NCBI GenBank assembly: GCA_048498155.1
Contig: JBEHYN010000007.1
Span: 11,885-75,884, forward strand
Direction of reading: 5' to 3'
Source of the DNA: BOG-938 sp048498155
GTDB taxonomy: Bacteria > Pseudomonadota > Alphaproteobacteria > Caulobacterales > Caulobacteraceae
Length of the DNA stretch: 64,000 nt
Part shown: piece after piece, positions 8,417 to 17,005 of the stretch
Layout of the letters: every line of letters begins with the position of its first letter
How positions within the stretch are numbered: position 1 is the stretch's first letter
Notes under the pieces: generated by a model
Seen by the model: only the letters and a program-made list of their open reading frames with translations
Database searches by the model: none
What the model was told of the DNA's origin: nothing
Position numbers and translations under genes: made by a program

Positions 8417-10864
8417 ATGCGCGGCCGCCTGCGCAATCTGAACAGGCTGCGGCGCTCTGACCACCCCACCTCCAGAAGGTCCGGTCGGCGACGCTCCACC
8501 CGGCGTGCTAGGCTGCCGGTTCGATTCCTGGAACCCGCCCTTTTGTCCGACCTCCCCACCCCCCGCATCAGCGACCTGGCCCGGCCCTCGCCGCCGCCCG
8601 CCGACTTTCTCGACGGTCTGAATCCCGAGCAGCGCCGCGCGGTCGAGGCTACTGAGGGCCCCGTGCTGGTGCTGGCCGGGGCGGGTACGGGCAAGACGCG
8701 CGTCTTGACCACGCGGCTGGCGCATATCCTCGCCAGCGGGCGGGCGCGGCCGTGGGAGCTGCTGGTCGTCACCTTCACCAACAAGGCCGCGCGCGAGATG
8801 CGCGAGCGGATCACCCATCTGATCGGGCCCCAGGCCGAGGGCCTGCGCTGGCTGGGCACCTTTCACTCCGTCGCCGCCCAGATCCTTCGCCGCCACGCCG
8901 AGCTGGTGGGGTTGAAGTCGAGCTTCACCATCCTGGACAACGACGACCAGGAGCGACTGATCAAGCAGCTGCTCGAGGCCGAAGGGATCGACCAGAAGCG
9001 CTGGACGCCGCGCCATCTGGCCGGGCTGATCGACCAATGGAAGAACCGCGGCTGGACCCCCGACAAGCTGCCGCCGGCCGAGGGGGCGCACTTCGCCAAC
9101 AACAAGGGCCAGACGCTCTACAGCATGTATCAAGATCGGCTGCGGGTGCTGAACGCCTGCGATTTCGGCGACCTGCTGCTGCACAATCTGACGATCTTCA
9201 CCACCGCGCCGGACGTGCTGGCCGAGTTTCACGACCGCTTCCGCTACATTCTGGTGGACGAGTACCAAGACACCAATGTCGCCCAGTACTTGTGGCTGCG
9301 GCTGCTGGGCCAGAAGCGCCAGAACGTCTGCTGCGTGGGCGACGACGACCAGTCGATCTATGGCTGGCGCGGGGCGGAGGTGGACAACATCCTGCGGTTC
9401 GAGCGGGACTTTCCGGGCGCCGAGGTGATCCGCCTGGAGCGCAACTATCGCTCCACCGAGCACATCCTGGGCGCGGCCTCGGGCCTGATCGCGGCCAACA
9501 AGGGGCGGCTGGGCAAGACTCTGTGGACCGAGGCCAAGGGCGGCGAAAAGGTCCAGGTGCGCGGCGTATGGGACGGCGAGGCGGAAAGCCGTCTGGTGGC
9601 CGAGGACATCGAGCGGTGGAAGCGGTCGGGACGCAAATACCGTGAGGCGGCGATCCTGGTGCGGGCCTCGTTCCAGATGCGGGCGTTCGAAGAGCGCTTC
9701 GTGCTGCTGTCCATTCCCTATGTGGTGGTGGGCGGGCCGCGCTTTTTCGAGCGGGCAGAGATCAGGGACGCCCACGCTTATCTGCGGCTGATCCAATCGG
9801 AGGACGACGACCTGGCCTTTGAGCGTGTCGTCAACACGCCCAAGCGCGGCATCGGCGACACCACCGTGTCCAAGATCCTGCAGCTCGGCCGCATGAACGG
9901 CATATCCGCCAGCACAGCCTCGCGCGGCCTGGTCCACACCGACGAGCTGCCCGCGCGCACCCGCACGGCCCTGTCCAACTTCCTGCGCGACCTAGACCGC
10001 TGGCGCCAACTATCGGCGGTGACGCCTCACCCCGAGTTGCTGGAAACTGTGCTGGATGAAAGCGGCTACACCGACGCCCTGCGCGCCGACAAAAGCCCGA
10101 CCAGCCAGACTCGCCTTGAGAACCTCAAGGAGCTGGTTCAGGCCATGGGGGCGTTCGACGAACTGGGCGCCTACCTTGAGCACGTCTCCCTGGTGATGGA
10201 TCTGGATCGAGACGCGGGCGACGACGCGGTGCAGATCTTGACCCTCCACTCGGCCAAGGGGCTGGAGTTCCCTCTCGTGTTCCTGCCCGGCTGGGAAGAG
10301 GGCGTATTCCCCTCCCAACGCTCCATGGATGAGAAGGGCGACAAGGGCCTGGAGGAGGAGCGCCGCCTGGCCTACGTCGGCATCACCCGGGCCAAGGAAG
10401 AGGCGCGCCTGTCCTTTGTGGCCAATCGCCAAGTCTATGGCCGCTGGACCAGCCAACTGCCCAGCCGCTTTGTGGATGAACTACCCATCGATCATGTCCA
10501 GGCGGGCTCGGAGACCGGCTATTACGGCGGCGGTCCCGGCATGCAACAGACCGCCTCGCGCTGGGACGAGACGTCCAGCTTCGGCTCGGGCTATTCCTCG
10601 CCCGGCTGGCAGAGGGCGCAGAACCGCGCGGGCGCCCGCGGCGTCTCCGAACCTTCGCGCTACCGCGCCCAGGTGATCGAGGGCGAAGGCCGGCTGGTCG
10701 CGGTGTCCGAGCCGGCCACCAGCGCCTTTTCACGCGGCGAGCGGGTGTTCCACCAGAAGTTCGGCTACGGCCTGATTAAGGCCGTGGAAGGCAACAAGCT
10801 GACCGTAGCCTTCGACAAGGCGGGCGAGAAAAAGGTGATCGACAGCTTTGTCGAGAAGGCGTGA
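8417..10864 (+). CDS. uvrD: UvrD/PcrA/Rep-type superfamily 1 DNA helicase
   Basis: An ATP-driven 3'-5' DNA helicase for nucleotide-excision and mismatch repair or replication restart. Motifs in order: Q motif LNPEQRRAV, Walker A AGAGTGKT (about residue 90), FTNKAAREM (Ia), ILVDEYQDTN (II), GDDDQSIYGWRGA (III), ERNYRST (IV), LTLHSAKGLEFPLVFLPG (V) and EERRLAYVGITRAKEE (VI). The C-terminus has the PcrA-like tail ending in a small domain (FHQKFGYGLIKAV...FDKAGEKKVIDSFVEKA). The start is uncertain: ATG 8417 has a GGGAAG site but adds about 42 arginine-rich residues with no family counterpart; TTG 8543 (SDLPTPRISDL) gives 773 residues and may be the real start. Confidence 0.92.
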   Translation: MRGRLRNLNRLRRSDHPTSRRSGRRRSTRRARLPVRFLEPALLSDLPTPRISDLARPSPPPADFLDGLNPEQRRAVEATEGPVLVLAGAGTGKTRVLTTRLAHILASGRARPWELLVVTFTNKAAREMRERITHLIGPQAEGLRWLGTFHSVAAQILRRHAELVGLKSSFTILDNDDQERLIKQLLEAEGIDQKRWTPRHLAGLIDQWKNRGWTPDKLPPAEGAHFANNKGQTLYSMYQDRLRVLNACDFGDLLLHNLTIFTTAPDVLAEFHDRFRYILVDEYQDTNVAQYLWLRLLGQKRQNVCCVGDDDQSIYGWRGAEVDNILRFERDFPGAEVIRLERNYRSTEHILGAASGLIAANKGRLGKTLWTEAKGGEKVQVRGVWDGEAESRLVAEDIERWKRSGRKYREAAILVRASFQMRAFEERFVLLSIPYVVVGGPRFFERAEIRDAHAYLRLIQSEDDDLAFERVVNTPKRGIGDTTVSKILQLGRMNGISASTASRGLVHTDELPARTRTALSNFLRDLDRWRQLSAVTPHPELLETVLDESGYTDALRADKSPTSQTRLENLKELVQAMGAFDELGAYLEHVSLVMDLDRDAGDDAVQILTLHSAKGLEFPLVFLPGWEEGVFPSQRSMDEKGDKGLEEERRLAYVGITRAKEEARLSFVANRQVYGRWTSQLPSRFVDELPIDHVQAGSETGYYGGGPGMQQTASRWDETSSFGSGYSSPGWQRAQNRAGARGVSEPSRYRAQVIEGEGRLVAVSEPATSAFSRGERVFHQKFGYGLIKAVEGNKLTVAFDKAGEKKVIDSFVEKA

Positions 10865-10925
10865 TGAAGGTTGCTGACTCCAATATTTTTGTTTCCGGAC
10901 CTGTAAGCTCTGCTAACCCACGGTC

Positions 10926-11792
10926 ATGACCGACCAAGCGATTCAGATCATCGCCCGGGGGCCGCGCGCTGAAGTTGAAGCCGCCGCCCGAGCCGTTGAC
11001 GCCGACACACTGCTGGAGAGCGTGACCTATTCGATCCTGGAGGAGGACGAGGCGCGCGATGTGTGGCGCATCGACGCCTTCCCGACCAGCGCGCCGGAAG
11101 CGGACGGGCTTGTCGCGACGCTGAAGGCTTTCGCGGGCCTGCAGGTCAAAAGCGAGCCCCTAGCCGACGCCGACTGGCTGGCCATGGCCCTGTCGGGTCT
11201 GCCGCCGGTGCGCGCCGGCCGCTTCTTTATCTACGGCGTGCATGATCGCGGCCGGGTCCCGCCCAACGCGGTCAATCTGCGGATCGAAGCGGGCGCGGCC
11301 TTCGGCACGGGGCACCACGGCACCACCGTGGGATGCCTGATGGCCTATGACCGCCTGCTCAAGGCCCGCCGCTTCGCCAAGGTGCTCGACGTGGGCGCGG
11401 GAACCGGGGTGCTGGCCATCGCCGCATCCCGCACAGGATCGCGCCGGGCGGTGGGCACAGATATCGACCCGGTGTCGGTGCGCATCTCGCGCGAGAACGC
11501 CCGGGTCAACGCCGTAGCCGCCCGCTTCGTGCATGCCTCAGGCCTGGGCCATCGGCTGGTGCGCGCGGACGCGCCCTATGACCTAGTGTTCGCCAACATC
11601 CTGGCCCGGCCCTTGGTGAGGCTGGCGCAGGACATCAAAGGCGCGCTTAAGCCCAGCGGCGTCGCCATCTTGTCGGGCCTGCTTCGCACCCAGGAACGCT
11701 ATGTTCGCGCGGCCTATCTGTCGCGCGGCTATCGCCTGGCCTTCGCCCTGCGCCGCGACGCCTGGGCGACGCTGGTGTTGCGGCGACCGTAG
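10926..11792 (+). CDS. prmA: Ribosomal protein L11 methyltransferase
   Basis: 288 residues, cytoplasmic. PrmA uses S-adenosylmethionine to methylate ribosomal protein L11. The AdoMet-binding motif VLDVGAGTGVLAIAA is at about residues 155-170, the upstream RIEAGAAFGTGHHGTT loop is characteristic of PrmA, GTDIDPVSVRISREN is the acidic loop, and the catalytic-site equivalent LVFANILARPL is present. The N-terminal substrate-recognition domain is compact. The gene sits between uvrD and ddl on the same strand with about 37 bases to ddl. Confidence 0.88.
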   Translation: MTDQAIQIIARGPRAEVEAAARAVDADTLLESVTYSILEEDEARDVWRIDAFPTSAPEADGLVATLKAFAGLQVKSEPLADADWLAMALSGLPPVRAGRFFIYGVHDRGRVPPNAVNLRIEAGAAFGTGHHGTTVGCLMAYDRLLKARRFAKVLDVGAGTGVLAIAASRTGSRRAVGTDIDPVSVRISRENARVNAVAARFVHASGLGHRLVRADAPYDLVFANILARPLVRLAQDIKGALKPSGVAILSGLLRTQERYVRAAYLSRGYRLAFALRRDAWATLVLRRP

Positions 11793-11829
11793 ATTTCCGC
11801 GATGAGCGGATGTTGTTTGGAGCCTGCCC

Positions 11830-12795
11830 ATGCCCAGCCCCCTCGCCGGCCGTCGTGTCGCCGTCCTGATGGGCGGGATCTCGCCTGAGCGGGACGTCTC
11901 GCTGGTGTCGGGCGCCGCCTGCGCCGAAGCCCTAGAACGTCTAGGCGCCAAGGTCAGCCAGGTGGATGCCGGACGAGACATCGCCCAGGTCCTGACGGCG
12001 CTGAAGCCCGACGCGGCCTTCAACGCCCTGCACGGCGCCTGGGGCGAGGACGGCTGCGTCCAGGGGGTGCTGGAGACCCTGGACATCCCCTATACCCACT
12101 CCGATGTCCTGGCTTCGGCCCTGGCGATGGACAAGGTCAAGGCCAAGGCGGTGCTGGCCGCAGCGGGGGTCATCGTGCCCGGCGGAGGACTGTTCGACCG
12201 CCACGAGGCGGCAAACCGTCACGTCATGTCGCCGCCCTATGTGGTCAAGCCTAACGCCCAAGGCTCGTCGGTCGGGGTTTTTATTGTGTTGGACGGCGCC
12301 AATTCGCCGCCGCGCGAACTGGCCGCCGAGAGCTGGACCTTCGGCGAAGAAGTTCTGGTGGAACCCTATATTCCCGGCAAGGAACTGGCCGTCGCGGTGA
12401 TGGGAAATCGGGCGCTGACCGTCACCGAAATCGTGCCGCGTACAGGCTTTTATGACTACGAGGCCAAGTATGGCGATGGGGGGTCATACCACGTCCTGCC
12501 AGCGGAAATTCCGGCGGGGGCCTTCGAGCGCGCCCTGCGTCAGGCCGAGTTGGCGCACGCTGCTCTTGGTTGCCAAGGTCTTACACGATCGGACTTTCGT
12601 TATGACGAATTTAACGACCTTTTGGTCCTGTTAGAGGTCAACACCCAGCCAGGCATGACGCCGACCTCGCTCGCCCCCGAGCAGGCGGCCCAGCAGGGCC
12701 TTTCGTTCGACGACCTGGTTCTGTGGATTTTGGAGGAGGCCTATGGCCGCGGTGATGCGAGGAGGAGCGGGCGTTCAGCCCAAGCCCCGGCCTAA
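11830..12795 (+). CDS. ddl: D-alanine--D-alanine ligase
   Basis: 321 residues; joins two D-alanines with ATP to supply the dipeptide used by MurF. It has the ATP-grasp layout: an N-terminal GRRVAVLMGGISPERDVSLVSG segment, FNALHGAWGEDGCVQG, the ATP-binding core with YVVKPNAQGSSVGV, LVEPYIPGKELAVAV, and the metal-binding LLVLLEVNTQPGMTPTSL at the C-terminus. Its 3' end overlaps ftsQ by 53 bases in another frame, a tight coupling typical of dcw clusters. Here it opens the right-facing half of a split dcw cluster and is not next to murB. Confidence 0.93.
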   Translation: MPSPLAGRRVAVLMGGISPERDVSLVSGAACAEALERLGAKVSQVDAGRDIAQVLTALKPDAAFNALHGAWGEDGCVQGVLETLDIPYTHSDVLASALAMDKVKAKAVLAAAGVIVPGGGLFDRHEAANRHVMSPPYVVKPNAQGSSVGVFIVLDGANSPPRELAAESWTFGEEVLVEPYIPGKELAVAVMGNRALTVTEIVPRTGFYDYEAKYGDGGSYHVLPAEIPAGAFERALRQAELAHAALGCQGLTRSDFRYDEFNDLLVLLEVNTQPGMTPTSLAPEQAAQQGLSFDDLVLWILEEAYGRGDARRSGRSAQAPA

Positions 12796-13660
12796 GACCC
12801 AGGCCCCTCGCGTCAAGGCGCCCACTCGCGCGCCGCGTGCTCCCGCCTACCAACCCGCCAAGCTGCAAGCCGCCCGCCACGTCGGGCTTAATCCCCGCCT
12901 GGCCGTCGCCATAGCCGCCGGGGTGGTCGCCCTGGGCCTGGGCGTCGCCCTGTTCACCGGATCACGCACCCAGACCGTCAGCCATGTGGCCGGCATGGCG
13001 CTGGCTCGCCAATTCGCCCTGTTTGGATTCGAGACCAAGACTGTGCGCGTTCAGGGATCCGAGCCAGGGGCTGAGCGTGATATTCTGGACGCTGCGGCGC
13101 TTGAAAAGAACACGCCGATCCTCGGCGTCGATCTGGAAGCCCTGCGTCGCCGCATCGAGACCGTCGGCTGGGTCAAGCAGGCCAAGGTGATCCGGCTTTT
13201 GCCCGACACCCTGGTCATTTCGGTGGTCCCGCGCAACCTGCAAGCGGTCTGGCAATTCCAGGGCGTGGACCATGTGGTGGACGCGGAAGGCAGGATCGTG
13301 CCGGAGGCCGATCCCAGTCGCTACGCCGACCTGCCCTTGGTGGTGGGCGAGGGCGCGGGAGCGGCGGCGGGCGGCGTCTTGCCCTTGCTGCGCCAGCGGC
13401 CGCAATTGATGTCGCGGCTCGAAGCCCTGGTTCGGGTCGACGGCCGGCGCTGGGACCTGAGGCTGAAGGATGGCGGTATCATTCAGCTCCCGGCCGAGGG
13501 CGCGGATTCAGCTTTGATCCAACTCGATCAGCTCGAGCAAAAGGCGCGGGTGATCGAACTGGGCTTTGAACGGATCGACTTGCGCGATCCGGACTTGGTG
13601 GCCGTCAGGCCAAAGGGAACGACGACGGAGCAGGCGGGAGCGGTCCCCCCCCAGCCGTAG
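12743..13660 (+). CDS. ftsQ: Cell division protein FtsQ (POTRA domain)
   Basis: 305 residues. FtsQ links the cytoplasmic and periplasmic parts of the divisome and binds FtsL/FtsB. The long basic, proline-rich cytoplasmic tail (PKPRPKTQAPRVKAPTRAPR) is followed by a single membrane segment (about residues 53-75, AVAIAAGVVALGLGVALFTG), a POTRA domain (KTVRVQGSEPGAERDILDAA... then GVDLEALRRRIETVGWVKQA) and the FtsQ beta domain (TLVISVVPRNLQAVW). The start lies inside ddl. The domain order fits FtsQ from alphaproteobacteria. Confidence 0.9.
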   Translation: MAAVMRGGAGVQPKPRPKTQAPRVKAPTRAPRAPAYQPAKLQAARHVGLNPRLAVAIAAGVVALGLGVALFTGSRTQTVSHVAGMALARQFALFGFETKTVRVQGSEPGAERDILDAAALEKNTPILGVDLEALRRRIETVGWVKQAKVIRLLPDTLVISVVPRNLQAVWQFQGVDHVVDAEGRIVPEADPSRYADLPLVVGEGAGAAAGGVLPLLRQRPQLMSRLEALVRVDGRRWDLRLKDGGIIQLPAEGADSALIQLDQLEQKARVIELGFERIDLRDPDLVAVRPKGTTTEQAGAVPPQP

Positions 13661-13716
13661 GCTGGAGGATCGCGCGGGGGCCCCCAGAATGGGGGCGTTG
13701 TTTGGGAGGCGGCTGA

Positions 13717-15042
13717 ATGTCGCGGCTTGAAGACAGACGAGAAGCACGGGACGGGCTGAAGGCCCTGCATCCGCGCCAACAGGTAACGGCAGCGCTTGAT
13801 CTAGGCGCATCCAAAGTCGCTTGTTTCATCATGAAGCCGGACGGCGTGCGCAAGGCTGACCGCACCCTGCAGCCGGCCGGCGTGGGCTATGTCCAGTCGC
13901 GAGGGGTGCGCGGCGGCGCCATCGTCAATACCGAAGAGGCGGTCGAAGCCATCGCCCAGGCGGTGGAGCGCGCCGAAACGGTCGCCGGGGTGCATGTTTC
14001 AGGCGTGACGGTCGCCACCTCGGGCGGCCAGCTGGCCAGCCGCCGGGTCAGCGCCCGGGTGTCCCTGGGCGCCCGCCAAATCAATGACACCGATTGCTCG
14101 CGCGCCATCGCCCTGGCCGTGGCCCAGGCCCGCGCACCCGGAAGGCGGGCGATTCACCTTCTGCCGATCGCCTGGTCGGTGGACGCCCAGAAAGCCATCC
14201 GCGATCCGCGCGGCATGTTTGGCCGCCAACTCGGGCTGGAGCTTCTGGTGGTCTCCATCAGCGAGGCTGCCTACCAGACCATCAGCTATTGCGTGGAGCG
14301 CGCGCACCTGAAGTTCGACGGCGTGGTCGCCGCCCCCTTCGCCTCGGCCCTCTCGGCCATTGAGGACGACGAGATGGACCTGGGCTGCATCTGCATCGAC
14401 ATGGGCGGCGGCTCGACCACCGTCTCGGTGTTCTCCAACGGCTCGCTCGTGCATGTGGACGCCCTGGCCGTAGGCGGTGCGCACGTGACCGCCGATATCG
14501 CCCGCGGCCTGTCGACCTCCATCTCCGGGGCCGAACGCATCAAGACCCTGCACGGCTCAGCCATCGCCTCGGCTAACGAGGACCGCGAGATGATCGAGGC
14601 CCCGCCGCGCGGCGACGATCCGGGCGCCGGTCCCGTTGTGGCGCCCCGCTCTCTACTGAAGGGCGTGATCGCCCCGCGCGTGGAAGAAACGCTGGAGCTT
14701 TTGCGCGAACGCCTGAAGGCCTCCGGCTGCCCGCTGGAGCCGGGCGCCGGCATCGTCCTGACCGGCGGCGCCAGCCAACTGGCCGGAGTACGCGAGACCT
14801 GCGTTCGGGTATTCGACCGTCCCGTGCGCTTGGGCCGCCCGCGCCGTGTGCCGCATCTCGCCGACGCCGCATCAGGCCCAGCCTTCTGCACGGCGGCCGG
14901 CGTCTTGCACCGCGCCGCCTTTGGCCCGCGCGAGGCCATCAGCAACGCCCGCATGGGTGGCTCAGCCCGCAAGCCCACGCCGATTTCGCCCAATGCCGGT
15001 CCGGTGGCGCGTGCGGCGGCGTGGCTGAGGGATAATTTGTAG
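13717..15042 (+). CDS. ftsA: Cell division protein FtsA
   Basis: 441 residues. Actin-like ATPase that tethers FtsZ to the membrane and recruits later divisome proteins. ATPase motifs are visible: phosphate 1 AALDLGASKVACFI near residue 27, the 1C-type region ATSGGQLASR, phosphate 2 LGCICIDMGGGSTTVSVF, and adenosine GIVLTGGASQLAGV. The C-terminal segment (GPVARAAAWLRDNL) is the amphipathic membrane-targeting helix. It follows ftsQ by 56 bases and precedes ftsZ by a 210-base promoter region, so ftsQ and ftsA are probably cotranscribed and ftsZ has its own promoter. Confidence 0.93.
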   Translation: MSRLEDRREARDGLKALHPRQQVTAALDLGASKVACFIMKPDGVRKADRTLQPAGVGYVQSRGVRGGAIVNTEEAVEAIAQAVERAETVAGVHVSGVTVATSGGQLASRRVSARVSLGARQINDTDCSRAIALAVAQARAPGRRAIHLLPIAWSVDAQKAIRDPRGMFGRQLGLELLVVSISEAAYQTISYCVERAHLKFDGVVAAPFASALSAIEDDEMDLGCICIDMGGGSTTVSVFSNGSLVHVDALAVGGAHVTADIARGLSTSISGAERIKTLHGSAIASANEDREMIEAPPRGDDPGAGPVVAPRSLLKGVIAPRVEETLELLRERLKASGCPLEPGAGIVLTGGASQLAGVRETCVRVFDRPVRLGRPRRVPHLADAASGPAFCTAAGVLHRAAFGPREAISNARMGGSARKPTPISPNAGPVARAAAWLRDNL

Positions 15043-15072
15043 GGGCGGCGAATTGTCCCGGCCCCTGACTGC

Positions 15073-15081
15073 TTATCCACA
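15073..15081 (+). promoter_or_regulatory. DnaA box upstream of ftsZ
   Basis: TTATCCACA is a perfect consensus DnaA box in the ftsA-ftsZ intergenic region, about 170 bases before the ftsZ start. In Caulobacter crescentus DnaA activates ftsZ transcription, so the site has a clear expected role. Confidence 0.75.
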
Positions 15082-15136
15082 GCCAAACCCGTAGCGGGGC
15101 TGCAAATTTGTCCGTGAACGGTCTCCCCCAACGGGC

Positions 15137-15141
15137 GACTC
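15137..15141 (+). promoter_or_regulatory. GANTC (CcrM methylation) site in the ftsZ promoter
   Basis: GACTC matches GANTC, the CcrM target, 13 bases before the CtrA box. In Caulobacter methylation of a GANTC in the ftsZ promoter stimulates transcription and ties ftsZ to the cell cycle. Short motifs occur by chance; its placement in this promoter supports function. Confidence 0.5.
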
Positions 15142-15153
15142 ACTTTATGGCCC

Positions 15154-15168
15154 TTAACGGTCGATTAA
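15154..15168 (+). promoter_or_regulatory. CtrA box upstream of ftsZ
   Basis: TTAACGGTCGATTAA is an exact TTAA-N7-TTAA CtrA binding site, 85 bases before the ftsZ start. A further TTAACC half-site is at 15185. CtrA represses ftsZ in Caulobacter swarmer cells. The site together with the DnaA box and the GANTC gives the full cell-cycle promoter layout. Confidence 0.8.
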
Positions 15169-15252
15169 GGTTGGTGGCTTTTCATTAACCCTATCCGGCA
15201 AGAGGATGCCCGGCGGGCGGTCGCCGGGCAGCGTTCGAAGGAACGGGGTCCA

Positions 15253-16836
15253 ATGGCTATTCATCTGTCTGCGCCACGCACAACCGAGCTGAAGCCTCGC
15301 ATCGTCGTCTTCGGCGTCGGCGGCGCCGGGGGCAACGCCGTCAACAATATGATCGAGGCGGGGTTGGAGGGCGTGGAGTTCGTCGTCGCCAATACCGACG
15401 CCCAGCAGCTTCAGTTTTCCAAGACCAATCAGCGCATCCAGTTGGGCGCCACCACCACCCAGGGCCTGGGCGCGGGCGCTCACCCGGAGGTGGGCATGTC
15501 GGCCGCCGAGGAATCCACCCTTGAGATCGGCGAGCACCTGGACGGGGCGCATATGGTGTTCATCACCGCCGGCATGGGCGGGGGAACCGGCACCGGCGCG
15601 GCGCCAATCATCGCCAAGTGCGCGCGCGAGCGGGGCATTCTGACCGTGGGCGTGGTGACCAAGCCGTTCCAGTTCGAGGGCCGCCACCGTATGCGTCTGG
15701 CCGATGCTGGTATTTCCGAGCTGCAGCGCTACGTCGACACCCTGATTGTCATTCCCAATCAGAACCTGTTCCGTATCGCCAATGAGAAAACTACCTTCGC
15801 CGAGGCCTTCGGCATGGCCGATCAGGTGCTGCATTCCGGCGTGCGCTCGATCACCGATCTGATGGTGTTGCCCGGCCTGATCAATCTGGACTTCGCTGAC
15901 GTCCGCACGGTGATGACCGAGATGGGCAAGGCCATGATGGGCACCGGCGAGGCCGTGGGCGAGGACCGCGCGCTGATGGCCGCTCAGAACGCCATCGCCA
16001 ATCCCCTGCTGGACGAAGTGTCGCTCAAGGGCGCCAAGGCCGTGCTGGTCAATGTCACCGGCGGTCTGGACATGACCCTGCTGGAAGTGGACGAGGCGGC
16101 CAACGCCATCTCGGCCGAGGTCGATCCTGACGCCAACATCATCTTCGGCGCCGCGTTCGATCCCGCCTTGGACGGCAAGATCCGTGTATCGGTGGTGGCC
16201 ACCGGCATGGACGGCTCCGCCATCCAGGCTATCGAGCCTAAGCCGGTCCGTGTTGCAGCCCCGGCCCCGGCGCCGCGCCGCCTGGACGAGACCCTGGCCC
16301 AGCGCACCGCCGCCGCTAGCGAAGCTGCGCACCCCCACGCCGAAACCTTCGCCCTCGAACCCCTGGCCGAGCCCATTCGCGCTGCGGCCCACGCCGCCAG
16401 CCCCGAATGGAGCCTGGAGCCTTCGCCGCTGCAGACGCCCCGTCCGGCCGTCGACGCGCAGCCTGAACGGTTCGAGTCCTTTGAACCCGAGCTATATTTC
16501 GATGAGCCCCCCGTGAGGGCGTCGGTGGAGGACGAAGTTCGTCGCGAGCCGGCCATTGCGGCCCCCCGCGGCTATCAGGCTACAGTCCCAGCCGAAGAGC
16601 CGTTGTTCCCCGAAATCGCCCCCAGCGAGGAACGTCGTCCCCGCAGCGGCCTGATGAGCCTGTTCGGCGGCCGGCGACGGCACGAGGAATCCTATCCGGA
16701 GACCCGCGAACATCGCGCGAGCGCGCCTGTTCCCCAAGCTCGCTCAACCGCATCGGCCCTATTGGCCGACGAGGAAAAGATCGACGAGGGGGAAGATTTG
16801 GAAATTCCGTCTTTCCTGCGTCGCCTGGCAAACTGA
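15253..16836 (+). CDS. ftsZ: Cell division GTPase FtsZ
   Basis: 527 residues. Tubulin-like GTPase that builds the Z ring. The GTPase signature GGGTGTGAAP is at about residues 109-118, the N-terminal VFGVGGAGGNAVNNM loop and the T7-type NLDFADVRTVM loop are intact. An unusually long proline/alanine/glutamate-rich linker (about residues 325-510) leads to the conserved C-terminal peptide DLEIPSFLRRLAN that binds FtsA and other partners. The long linker is typical of Caulobacterales, where it influences wall synthesis. A 169-base gap separates it from lpxC. Confidence 0.96.
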   Translation: MAIHLSAPRTTELKPRIVVFGVGGAGGNAVNNMIEAGLEGVEFVVANTDAQQLQFSKTNQRIQLGATTTQGLGAGAHPEVGMSAAEESTLEIGEHLDGAHMVFITAGMGGGTGTGAAPIIAKCARERGILTVGVVTKPFQFEGRHRMRLADAGISELQRYVDTLIVIPNQNLFRIANEKTTFAEAFGMADQVLHSGVRSITDLMVLPGLINLDFADVRTVMTEMGKAMMGTGEAVGEDRALMAAQNAIANPLLDEVSLKGAKAVLVNVTGGLDMTLLEVDEAANAISAEVDPDANIIFGAAFDPALDGKIRVSVVATGMDGSAIQAIEPKPVRVAAPAPAPRRLDETLAQRTAAASEAAHPHAETFALEPLAEPIRAAAHAASPEWSLEPSPLQTPRPAVDAQPERFESFEPELYFDEPPVRASVEDEVRREPAIAAPRGYQATVPAEEPLFPEIAPSEERRPRSGLMSLFGGRRRHEESYPETREHRASAPVPQARSTASALLADEEKIDEGEDLEIPSFLRRLAN

Positions 16837-17005
16837 TCAGGCGAATTTTTCCCTTGGGAATTGATCCGTATTTCCCAGGACTTAATCGCGAAACATTCCG
16901 AAACAGGAAGTGTTTTGCTGCACCGCAACCGCTCGCCTAGAAAAATATCGGGCGTCACCGTCAGCAGGATTCAGGCTGGCGGGTTTGCGGAAAGAACCAA
17001 CGGTC

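Noticed and set aside
8515..8535. Possible tRNA T-arm (GGTTCGATTCC) before the uvrD-type gene
   Set aside because: The stem around the loop has mismatches at two of five positions and no matching acceptor stem or other arms were found, so it is not a tRNA gene.
7727..9937. A 736-codon minus-strand open frame opposite mgtA and the helicase
   Set aside because: It spans two real plus-strand genes with intact motifs and shows no family features.
12590..12640. CtrA half-site (TTTAACGACC) within ddl as an ftsQ promoter
   Set aside because: Only one half matches; the second half reads TTGG after seven bases, too weak to claim although a CtrA-controlled ftsQ promoter is known in Caulobacter.
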